The position numbers and the translations under genes are program-made. Under the pieces are notes generated by a model that was not told the origin of the DNA, did not search any database, and saw only the letters and a program-made list of their open reading frames with translations. Of a DNA stretch of 64,000 nucleotides, positions 50,931 to 59,936 are shown piece by piece. Position 1 is the stretch's first letter. Each line of letters opens with the position of its first letter. The DNA is from Chitinophaga pinensis. Its GTDB lineage: Bacteria > Bacteroidota > Bacteroidia > B-17B0 > Aurantibacillaceae. The stretch lies in contig CAMCZO010000001.1 in assembly GCA_945887955.1 (NCBI GenBank), positions 50,472 to 114,471 on the forward strand, given 5' to 3'.

Positions 50931-51773
50931 ATGTTAATTTTCAATAAAACTAAAGATTTACAGGCTTATATCGGCTTTCATAAAAGTAAAGGAAAAACCA
51001 TTGGATTTGTCCCTACTATGGGCGCATTACACCTGGGGCATCTTTCTTTAATAGATTCATCTCAAAAAAAATGTGACATTACTATTTGTAGCATTTTTGT
51101 TAATCCTACTCAATTTAACCATAAAAAAGACCTAGAATGTTAACCGCGCACAATTGAAAAAGATACGGCTATGTTAGAAAAAAAAGGGTGCCATGTCCTT
51201 TTCATTCCTTTAGCAGAAGAAGTTTATCCAAAAAAAACTAAAGAAATTTTTGATTTTGGGATTTTGAACAAGGTGTTAGAGGGTAAATTTAGACCTGGCC
51301 ATTTTAATGGCGTTGCGCAAGTAGTTAAACGTTTTTTTGAAAACATAAAGCCTGACTTTGCCTTTTTTGGAAGTAAAGATTATCAACAAATATTAATTAT
51401 TAAAGAATTAGTAGATCAATTACAACTTTCAATTAAAATTGTTTCGTGCCCAATTTATAGAGAACCCAAAGGTTTAGCGATGAGTTCGCGAAATATGTTA
51501 CTATCTAAAGAAGAGAAGCAATTAGCAAATATTATTCCTATATTAATGCAAGAAGCTATTAAAATTGCTAAAAAAACAAGTATAGAAAAAGCTAAACAAT
51601 TTATAGAAAATACTATTCTAAATAAACCAACCATGAAATTAGAGTATTTTGAGTTTTGTAATGCCCAAAATCTAGAATCAATTTCAAAAATTGAAAAACA
51701 TAATGAAATAATCGTTCTAATTGCAGTTTTTATAGGAAAAATAAGGCTGATTGATAATGTTATAATCAATTAG
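50931..51773 (+). pseudogene. panC: Pantothenate synthetase interrupted by one in-frame TAA (51141-51143): pseudogene, recoded, or sequence error
   Basis: [16 protein letters not shown] ... [31 protein letters not shown] ... FGSKDYQQ ... MSSRNMLLS; both halves in the same frame. Confidence 0.92.
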
Positions 51774-51788
51774 TTTAACTTAAAATAC

Positions 51789-51796
51789 TATTTTTG
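51789..51796 (+). promoter_or_regulatory. Candidate -7 element TATTTTTG upstream of glycyl-tRNA synthetase
   Basis: Exact TAnnTTTG 36 nt before ATG 51833. Confidence 0.4.
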
Positions 51797-51832
51797 ATTT
51801 TTAAATTATAAATTAAATTATTAAATAAAAAC

Positions 51833-53377
51833 ATGAGTAATATTAAACCAGAAGATTTTTTTAAAAATATCATTTCTCACAGTAAAGAATACGGGTTTAT
51901 TTTTCAAAGTAGCGAAATTTATGATGGCTTAAGTGCTGTATATGATTATGGTCAAATGGGGGTTGAGCTAAAGAAAAATATTCGTGATTACTGGTGGAAA
52001 TCTATGGTTCAAATGCATGAAAACATTGTTGGAATAGACACAGCTATTTTTATGCATCCTACGACTTGGAAAGCAAGTGGACATATAGATGCTTTTAATG
52101 ATCCATTAATAGATAATAAAGACAGCAAAAAAAGATACAGAGCAGATGTTTTAATTGAAGAACATGTATCAAAAATTGAAGATAAAATAAATAAAGAAAT
52201 TGAAAAAGCAGCTGGTCGTTTCGAGAATTTTGATAGAACTTTATTTCGCTCAACTAATGGAAGAGTTAAAGAATATCAAGAAAAAATTGATATAATTAAT
52301 GCACGTTTTAAAACTGCATTAAATAATAATGATTTAGAAGAAATTAAAAAAATTATTATTGATTTAGAAATTGTTTGTCCAATAAGTGGTAGCAGAAATT
52401 GGACAGATGTTCGGCAGTTTAATTTAATGTTTAGCACCTCAATAGGTTCTGTTTCTGAAGAAGCAAATACCATTTATCTTAGACCAGAAACCGCTCAAGG
52501 TATTTTTGTAAATTATTTAAATGTTCAAAAAACAGGGCGCATGAAAATTCCCTTTGGGATTGCTCAAACTGGCAAAGCTTTTAGAAATGAAATTGTTGCG
52601 CGGCAGTTTATTTTTAGAATGCGTGAATTTGAACAAATGGAAATGCAGTTTTTTATTAAACCTGGCACAGAGATGGAATGGTATGAGCATTGGAAAAAAA
52701 TAAGATTAAGCTGGCATTTATCATTAGGATTAGGTAAGGAAAAATATCGTTTTCATGATCACTTAAAATTAGCTCACTATGCTAACGCTGCATGTGATAT
52801 TGAATTTGAGTTTCCATTTGGATATAAAGAATTAGAAGGTATACATTCGCGAACCGATTTTGACTTAAAACAACATGAACAATTTTCTGGCAAAAAATTA
52901 CAATATTTTGATCCTGAACTAAATCAAAGTTACGTGCCTTTCGTTATTGAAACTTCAGTTGGTTTAGATAGATTATTTTTATCTATATTGTCTTCTGCCT
53001 TTAAAATAGAAAAATTAGAAGGAGATGAAACTCGAACTGTTATGAGTTTACCTGCAGCTTTAGCTCCTTATAAAGCGGCCATTTTTCCTTTACTAAAAAA
53101 AGATGGGTTACCAGAGCTATCAGAAAGCATTATGAATTCTTTAAAGTTTGATTTCAACTTGGCTTATGACGAAAAAGATACTATTGGAAAAAGATATCGC
53201 AGACATGATGCAATAGGCACCCCCTTCTGTATTACTGTTGACCATCAAAGCATAGAAGATAAAACTGTTACTATTCGAGATAGAGACACTATGAAGCAGT
53301 CGCGAATTAAAATAGATGAGTTGAAATCGTTTTTAGACCAACATGTTGGCATCCAAAATTTATTAAAAAATTTGTAG
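51833..53377 (+). CDS. glyS: Glycine--tRNA ligase (single-chain type)
   Basis: NIVGIDTAIFMHPTTWKASGHIDAFNDPL; RPETAQGIFVNYLNVQKTGRMKIPFGIAQTGKAFRNEI. Confidence 0.96.
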   Translation: MSNIKPEDFFKNIISHSKEYGFIFQSSEIYDGLSAVYDYGQMGVELKKNIRDYWWKSMVQMHENIVGIDTAIFMHPTTWKASGHIDAFNDPLIDNKDSKKRYRADVLIEEHVSKIEDKINKEIEKAAGRFENFDRTLFRSTNGRVKEYQEKIDIINARFKTALNNNDLEEIKKIIIDLEIVCPISGSRNWTDVRQFNLMFSTSIGSVSEEANTIYLRPETAQGIFVNYLNVQKTGRMKIPFGIAQTGKAFRNEIVARQFIFRMREFEQMEMQFFIKPGTEMEWYEHWKKIRLSWHLSLGLGKEKYRFHDHLKLAHYANAACDIEFEFPFGYKELEGIHSRTDFDLKQHEQFSGKKLQYFDPELNQSYVPFVIETSVGLDRLFLSILSSAFKIEKLEGDETRTVMSLPAALAPYKAAIFPLLKKDGLPELSESIMNSLKFDFNLAYDEKDTIGKRYRRHDAIGTPFCITVDHQSIEDKTVTIRDRDTMKQSRIKIDELKSFLDQHVGIQNLLKNL

Positions 53378-53402
53378 CCTTTATGTATTTAAAAATAAAA
53401 TA

Positions 53403-53819
53403 TTAATTGCTATTTGATGGAATGTTTAAACGAATAGCTGAAGCAATTTGTTCGAATTCTTGATGAGTTAATTTTAATTTTTCTTTAGAAAAATCAGCGT
53501 CACTTGTGGTGTTTATCGGAATTAAATGGACGTGAGCATGAGGTACTTCTAAACCTATAACATGCATTGATATTCGCTTACAGGTAACTGTTTTTTTTAT
53601 TGCAAGAGCCACTTCTCTAGAAAATTTCATTAAACCAAGATATTCTTCAGATTCTAAATCAAAAATATAATCAACTTCTTTTTTGGGAATCACTAATACG
53701 TGTCCTTTTTTTAAAGGAAATACATCTAAAAAGGCTAAATAATTTTTGTTCTCTGCTATTTTATAACTTGGTATTTGATTAGATGCAATTTTTGAAAAAA
53801 TGCTTGACATAATTATCAA
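53403..53819 (-). CDS. HIT family protein
   Basis: GLEVPHAHVHLIPI histidine triad. Confidence 0.94.
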   Translation of the reverse strand: MIIMSSIFSKIASNQIPSYKIAENKNYLAFLDVFPLKKGHVLVIPKKEVDYIFDLESEEYLGLMKFSREVALAIKKTVTCKRISMHVIGLEVPHAHVHLIPINTTSDADFSKEKLKLTHQEFEQIASAIRLNIPSNSN

Positions 53820-54292
53820 ATAGTTATTTCAATAACTTCAAAAGTAACTTTTCCAACAGGAACTATTACATCCACCTTGTCGGAGACTTTTTTTCCAAGT
53901 AATGCTCTGCCAATTGGAGAATCGACTGATATTTTACCATTTTTTAATTCGGCTTCATTTTCAGCAACTATGGTATATTTCATGATGGCTCCGTTATTTA
54001 AATTTTTAATTTTTACCGTAGTTAAAATACTGACTTTACTTAAATCAATTTTTGATTCATCAACTATTCTTGCGTTAGCAATAACCACTTCTAATTTAGC
54101 GATACGAAATTCTAATAATGCTTGCGCTTCTCTAGCAGCATCGTATTCGGCATTTTCACTTAAATCACCCTTATCTCTTGCGTCTACAATTGCCTGAGTA
54201 GCTGCTTTACGTTCTTTAGTTCTTAAAAGATGTAATTCATCTTTTAATTTTTGTAAGCCTTCTTCAGTGTAATAACCAATTTGTTGTGCCAT
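53816..54292 (-). CDS. greA: Transcription elongation factor GreA
   Basis: YYTEEGLQKLKDELHLLR, DKGDLSENAEYDAAREAQ, SPIGRALLGKKVSD. Confidence 0.96.
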   Translation of the reverse strand: MAQQIGYYTEEGLQKLKDELHLLRTKERKAATQAIVDARDKGDLSENAEYDAAREAQALLEFRIAKLEVVIANARIVDESKIDLSKVSILTTVKIKNLNNGAIMKYTIVAENEAELKNGKISVDSPIGRALLGKKVSDKVDVIVPVGKVTFEVIEITI

Positions 54293-54318
54293 ATTTGCTT
54301 AAAATTTAAAAAAAAGAA

Positions 54319-54336
54319 TCCCGAAAAAAATCGGGA
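54319..54336 (-). terminator. Intrinsic terminator downstream of PorV-family gene
   Basis: TCCCGA-TTTTTT-TCGGGA stem followed by T-run on minus strand. Confidence 0.75.
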
Positions 54337-54365
54337 CACATTCTGTAAAACAAAAATAAAACTAT

Positions 54366-55436
54366 TTATAGATTTAATCTAAATCCAAATGTATGAGAAC
54401 CTCCAAAAGGATTTGTTAATCTATAAGAATAATCAAAACCAAAAGTTGATTTTTTTTCATTTATAGGAACTTCAAAAGTTGCTCCTAATGCTGGTCCTGT
54501 AAAAGCCGTTCTTCTTGTTTCTTGATTCATGATATCTTTTTCAAAATAATATCCTGCTCTAATCATTAACATTTCTCTCCATGCATATTCTATACCAGAT
54601 AAAAAATTATCATAGGTAAAAGAATTAGAAGTATAAGTACCATTTAGTGAGATTCTGTTTTGTTTGGAAACGCCAGAACTATCTTTAGTTAAATAAAAAT
54701 CGTAAGACCCACCAATATTAACTAGGGCAGGCAATTCAAAAGAACCCGAACGATTATTTACAGTAAGTTCATAACTATTACTAATAGAAGTGATGTTAGC
54801 TTGTCTGCTTAAACCATCTCCAACATAACTCATTTTTGGGCCCCAATTTTTTAAAGAAATTCCAAAATGAATTTGATCATATTTTCCAGTATGATATTGA
54901 ATTCCTGCATCGATTCCTAATCCTCTGGCTGAAGCGTTTGGAATTTGTTCGCTAATTATTTTAAAATTAATACCCCCATAAATATTATCAGAAAATATTT
55001 TCGCATAAGAAAGATTAATATTATAAAAAGTTGGATTATATGATCCTAAGCCACCCTCAGGCTGCTCTTCGGTGGTAATATCGATTTTACCAGCATTAAT
55101 AGAAGTTACACCAAATCCTATTGTACCAGTTTCTCCAATACCCTGAGTTAAACCAAAACTATTAATAAAAATATCAGTGCCTTGTAACCAATTAGATCGG
55201 TTAAATAATACTTCTGTTTTACGAGTATAAGCCGTACCAGCAACATTTAAAAATTGAGCTTCTAATCCTCTAACCTTTGCAGAATTTGAACCAACCATTC
55301 CCGAATTGCGAGAATAAGGATTAATTAACAACTGACTTGCTCCGGCTTGACCAATTCGTTCAGGATTTCCTGAATAGCAATACAATGAGAAAGTCAATGC
55401 TGCCATGAGGCCAAAATATTTTAAATTTTTAATCAT
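54366..55436 (-). CDS. PorV/PorQ family outer membrane protein (second copy in window)
   Basis: GASQLLINPYSRNSGMVGSNSAKVRGLEAQFLNVAGTAYTRKTEVLFNRSNWL. Confidence 0.85.
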   Translation of the reverse strand: MIKNLKYFGLMAALTFSLYCYSGNPERIGQAGASQLLINPYSRNSGMVGSNSAKVRGLEAQFLNVAGTAYTRKTEVLFNRSNWLQGTDIFINSFGLTQGIGETGTIGFGVTSINAGKIDITTEEQPEGGLGSYNPTFYNINLSYAKIFSDNIYGGINFKIISEQIPNASARGLGIDAGIQYHTGKYDQIHFGISLKNWGPKMSYVGDGLSRQANITSISNSYELTVNNRSGSFELPALVNIGGSYDFYLTKDSSGVSKQNRISLNGTYTSNSFTYDNFLSGIEYAWREMLMIRAGYYFEKDIMNQETRRTAFTGPALGATFEVPINEKKSTFGFDYSYRLTNPFGGSHTFGFRLNL

Positions 55437-55454
55437 CTTATTTTTTTTTATTGA

Positions 55455-58400
55455 CTAATAGCTTTGAACATCTAGTGGACGCATTATACCGAACCATTTT
55501 ACAATCTTCTCGCCTAATCCTTCTGCATCGATATAAAAAATATACAAACCACTTGCAACAGAAATATTATTTTGATTTTTTAAGTCCCAATCCGTATAAC
55601 TAATCTGTTTTGTTTGTTTAATATCTGATCCAGTTCCGTTAGAACCAGTATAAATATCTTCCTGACCACTAACGTCTCTTTTAATTGTTCGAATCAAAGT
55701 TCCATTCATTGAAAATATTTTGATAGTGCATTTGTTTGGTAAATTTGTAATTCTAACTCGATTATCTACCCTACCTGTTTCGTATGCTGATGAACCATAA
55801 TATGGATTTGGAACAACACGAATTAAGTCTAAGGCATTTTTAGCGGTTTCTGAATCATTAGTTTTAGTAGCAATATCACTTGTATTAAATGAGTACAAAG
55901 GGAAATTATTGTTCTCTGGGCTTGCTTTAATATTTGTTGTAAGCAAAGAAGGGTTATTTACACTAATTAATTTATTTAAAGTAGCGTATTGCTGATTTCC
56001 TGATTGTATTTTAGCAATCCCTGAAAATCCATATCTATATGGCTTAGCAACATTTATTTGAAATCTCACATCCGAAGGCATATTATCTGGGCTAAGAAAG
56101 TTATAACCTGATTTAGGTATTGGAATAGATACCCACATGATATCACGTTCTAAAGCGCTAAAAGGAGCTAAATTATTACCACTCATATCAGTAGAAAAAA
56201 CAGAGGGCTTAAAATAGTTTTGTAGAATCTCAATTATTCTTTTGCCATAATCGTATCTTCCTGAATAAGCCTCTTTTCCTGCTAAATCAGTTTCCCATTC
56301 AAAAATAGTTCCTGGGGTTAAATTAAATTTTGAATTAGTAGTATTACCTCCAAAAACATAAACAAAATGTTTACCACCCATTGCATATTGATAAGGACTA
56401 TTCATACTTGATGTTGGATTCCAAATCATATCATCTCCATTATTTTCTTTTTGGAAGCTATCTTCACCAAAAGCCATATTTAATCGTTCACCAGTTTCGA
56501 TATTTATGGCGTAGCCTGGAAACCATCCCATTCCTGAAGCGCTAATATAATCTGCATCATTAGGATCGTCGGTTACAATACCATTACCAATTTTACCATT
56601 TTTATCAACAGAAGCATGATTTCTTGGGCCAAAGAAAAATGCATTTCCTTGACTTAATTGTGACTTTTCTTGCATTTCTAGAACTGCACATCGAGTCCAT
56701 TTTGATTGATCTTTGGTAAATACAATCAAAGAGCTACTCATTTTTCTTAAATCTGTATTACCATTATTAGGTGAAGAAGATGTCATTTGTTGTTTATTAT
56801 ACTTTTCTACAAACCTCGGGTCTTCTTTCCACGAATTTCCATTAAAACCTGGTCCACAGAAAATTCTTGCAGAAGAAATACGATAATAAGAGGCGCATAA
56901 AGGATAAGGTGCCCAAGTCCCTTTTAAAATTTTACCAAATTGTTTTTGTGGATCATAAAAAGCAAAGTCTGAACCTGTTTTCTTATAATATGCATCTTCA
57001 AAACCAGCAGTTTTATTAGTACCTGAAAGTATCCAATTAAAAGGATTTTCTCCATCTTGATCTTCTAAAGAACCTAACCAATTGTTGGTGCCATTAACAT
57101 AAGAAATATTTGCGCCAATAAAAGAACCTGGATTTGGGCCTAAATAAGAAGCATCTTTTGTTGTGAAATCTGAAAATTTATTAACATCCTCTCCTGGATC
57201 TGCGACCTGATTTATTTTAATAGAGAAACCTAATTCAGGAAAATAGAATTCGTTGCCAACATTAATTGCTTGAAATAAAGTGTCTTTATAACTAGCATTA
57301 GTAATAATTGTTGATGGAGTGGGCTCATTTGGATGATATATTTTTTTAGAAATAATATCTTTTAATTCCCAACTAGTATTGTTAGCATTTATAGTGGCAA
57401 GAGTTCCAGTATAAGTTTTGGAAGCAAGCGATGATGATTGTGCTGATTGTAGCATTAAATTTATGGAATCTGCTGGAGTTTTTGCAACAAAAGGAACCTG
57501 TCCTTTTTTATCAATAGAATTCTGAATAAATCTAAATTCAAACTTCGAATCTACTAAATTTAAGGGGTCAACCACTTTTATATTTATAGGACCCTGTCCA
57601 TATTCATATTCAATATTTTCAACAAATGAATTAGGCGAATTTAAAATTGCAAGTTCTGATTCGTTAGTTAAGGTCATGAGATTTCCGCCATTTCCTTGAC
57701 CTTCTTTTCTGGTGATTTTTGGGCCAAATCCATAAACTGACTGGGCAATTGTGCCCCCTTTTTCGGCGTCTATATTGTGAGGAATTCCTGCAGCGCGTTT
57801 TAATTTACGCCCCTCTAAATAAGGTTTCTTCTGCCCCATTAAATTTGCTGAAGAACTAATTGAAACAGGAACATCGGGCGCATAAGTTAAATACTCATTG
57901 TGAGCATAGGCAACCGTAACAAAATAATAGGTTTTATTATTTACTAATTTTCGATTTTCTAAAGTAGAAAAAGCATCATCGGTAATTTTAAATGTTGATG
58001 AAATTCCTTTATTAGCTCCATCTACTTTTACCTTTGGCACATATCCACCAACATTATTATCAATTTCATAATTCACTAATCTACTATAGTTATTTGCCAC
58101 ATCGCATTGAAAAATTGGAATTGCTTTTGTTCTGTCGCTTAAATCTGTAGAAGTTACTCCATCATTTTTAACTTGATAAACAATATACCCTTCAAATCTA
58201 TAATTCTTATCCGGATTACTTAAAGCTGTTATGGTAGAAGTTGGGTCAGATACAATTGAAATATCTTCTTCTTCATAATCATTATTATATCTTTTAAAAT
58301 TATTTGATTTACCTTTTTCGTTTGTTAGATAAAAAATTAATTCGTTATTCATTTCTTGAATAGTCAAATTAGGTGCTTCGGGACCATCTAATAATTTAAA

Positions 58401-59927
58401 GCAATTATCAAATAATGCTTGTGCTTTATCATCAGCACTAAACAATAATTCTAATGATTGCATATTGCCGCCTTTACTTGGACTTTGAGCCCATGGCATT
58501 CCAAAAGTAATTTCATTAACAGCTCCTGGCTTTAAAGTAAAAGGGCCAGCAGATTGTAAGAAACGACGATCGCCAGGTAAATTACCAGATGCTTTTTCTG
58601 TCCAGCCAGTGTTTTTTACAGGATTACCATCGTAAACATAAGTTGCCGGAGAGGTTCCGCCATATGCATTGCCACCGATAGTAAAATTAGAGCCGTCTTT
58701 CCAAAAACCAGTCATGTAATTGTAATAATGAATGGCTATATCTGGATTTGTAGTTTGAGGAGGAAAAGCTCCAATATTATTATTATAATAAGTAAACCTC
58801 GACATTTGAATAGTTTCTCCTGCCTCATCAGTAATTCCATCTTGATCATTATCAATTTTGTCTCCAATATCAGCTAAAGGTCCTTTAAAGAAATCGCAAC
58901 CTAAAGATGGAGGATAATCTTGATAGCCATTAACTCCACTAGCGGATTCGTCAAATGGATCTGCGTTGTAGATATAACCTAAGCCTCTTTTTACGTCACA
59001 ACCAACATAGTCATCTAAATAATATCCCAAATCAGCATCGTTCCAAATAGTAAAGTATGTTGAGTTTAATTGAAAAGAAGAGCGATTAAACACCTCGTAA
59101 CTATAAAAGGTCATATTATTTATCTCATCGTTTGTTTTAAAACCAAAAGCTTGAGCTCTAACCTCAACACCAATTGGTACACCTTGAGTTTCGGTATGAA
59201 TACCCCCTTTATCATTAAAAATCCAAAACAAAGTATTATCTCCAAATAATTTAGTTTTACAAAATCCTAATTCATTTTTTTCTGCTAAATTTTGTATATC
59301 ATAGGCTGGATAATCTCCTCCGGTTGGATCATATAATCCATCGCTATTTACATCTATAAAAGGAGCAATTCTTCGACCTTGTTGTTTACTTACATCGCCA
59401 TTACCTGGCCAATTTAATATTCCTGGAGTAATTGGGCCGCCGGCAACAAAATTATCTACTTCATTTCTTGAAACGGTATAAACTTGATCGTACTTTGAAC
59501 ATTCAGTCGGATCAGCTGAAGCATTTATGGTATCTAATGGGCCAGGCCAAAAATCAATTCCATTTTGGCGGTAAGTCATTGCGGCTACTTTTAATTGTCC
59601 ACCTGCATCTAAACCACCTAACCAAATAGATCCAGCAAAACTTGAAGATATTCCATTATTTCTATTTTGAACTGCAGGAATGTAGTAATAAGCATTAGTA
59701 TTTCCATCTCTATCCCACCACATATCTCCGCCTGTAAATATAATTGTTCTTACATTATTAACCCAAAATTCTTTACTCGCTTTAGGAGCGGCACAATTAG
59801 CTAATACTCTTTGATTTATTTTTATTGAAGAGCTTTCTTCGCCCGGAGCCTTTTCTTTAGCTAATAAGGATATGCTTGTAAATGATACTAATAATATTAT
59901 AACTTTTTTCATACTAATTTTCTTCAT
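55455..59927 (-). CDS. Large secreted protein with T9SS C-terminal sorting domain
   Basis: Signal peptide; C-terminal VVPNPYYGSSAYETGRVDNRVRITNLPNKCTIKIFSMNGTLIRTIKRD...GLYIFYIDA; IDNDQDGITDEAGE Ca-loop-like motif. Confidence 0.88.
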   Translation of the reverse strand: MKKISMKKVIILLVSFTSISLLAKEKAPGEESSSIKINQRVLANCAAPKASKEFWVNNVRTIIFTGGDMWWDRDGNTNAYYYIPAVQNRNNGISSSFAGSIWLGGLDAGGQLKVAAMTYRQNGIDFWPGPLDTINASADPTECSKYDQVYTVSRNEVDNFVAGGPITPGILNWPGNGDVSKQQGRRIAPFIDVNSDGLYDPTGGDYPAYDIQNLAEKNELGFCKTKLFGDNTLFWIFNDKGGIHTETQGVPIGVEVRAQAFGFKTNDEINNMTFYSYEVFNRSSFQLNSTYFTIWNDADLGYYLDDYVGCDVKRGLGYIYNADPFDESASGVNGYQDYPPSLGCDFFKGPLADIGDKIDNDQDGITDEAGETIQMSRFTYYNNNIGAFPPQTTNPDIAIHYYNYMTGFWKDGSNFTIGGNAYGGTSPATYVYDGNPVKNTGWTEKASGNLPGDRRFLQSAGPFTLKPGAVNEITFGMPWAQSPSKGGNMQSLELLFSADDKAQALFDNCFKLLDGPEAPNLTIQEMNNELIFYLTNEKGKSNNFKRYNNDYEEEDISIVSDPTSTITALSNPDKNYRFEGYIVYQVKNDGVTSTDLSDRTKAIPIFQCDVANNYSRLVNYEIDNNVGGYVPKVKVDGANKGISSTFKITDDAFSTLENRKLVNNKTYYFVTVAYAHNEYLTYAPDVPVSISSSANLMGQKKPYLEGRKLKRAAGIPHNIDAEKGGTIAQSVYGFGPKITRKEGQGNGGNLMTLTNESELAILNSPNSFVENIEYEYGQGPINIKVVDPLNLVDSKFEFRFIQNSIDKKGQVPFVAKTPADSINLMLQSAQSSSLASKTYTGTLATINANNTSWELKDIISKKIYHPNEPTPSTIITNASYKDTLFQAINVGNEFYFPELGFSIKINQVADPGEDVNKFSDFTTKDASYLGPNPGSFIGANISYVNGTNNWLGSLEDQDGENPFNWILSGTNKTAGFEDAYYKKTGSDFAFYDPQKQFGKILKGTWAPYPLCASYYRISSARIFCGPGFNGNSWKEDPRFVEKYNKQQMTSSSPNNGNTDLRKMSSSLIVFTKDQSKWTRCAVLEMQEKSQLSQGNAFFFGPRNHASVDKNGKIGNGIVTDDPNDADYISASGMGWFPGYAINIETGERLNMAFGEDSFQKENNGDDMIWNPTSSMNSPYQYAMGGKHFVYVFGGNTTNSKFNLTPGTIFEWETDLAGKEAYSGRYDYGKRIIEILQNYFKPSVFSTDMSGNNLAPFSALERDIMWVSIPIPKSGYNFLSPDNMPSDVRFQINVAKPYRYGFSGIAKIQSGNQQYATLNKLISVNNPSLLTTNIKASPENNNFPLYSFNTSDIATKTNDSETAKNALDLIRVVPNPYYGSSAYETGRVDNRVRITNLPNKCTIKIFSMNGTLIRTIKRDVSGQEDIYTGSNGTGSDIKQTKQISYTDWDLKNQNNISVASGLYIFYIDAEGLGEKIVKWFGIMRPLDVQSY

Positions 59928-59936
59928 TTCAAAAAA

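Noticed and set aside
59432-59629. Plus-strand ORF inside the giant T9SS cargo gene
   Set aside because: Shadow ORF; the minus-strand frame codes a coherent 1490-aa protein with signal peptide and CTD.
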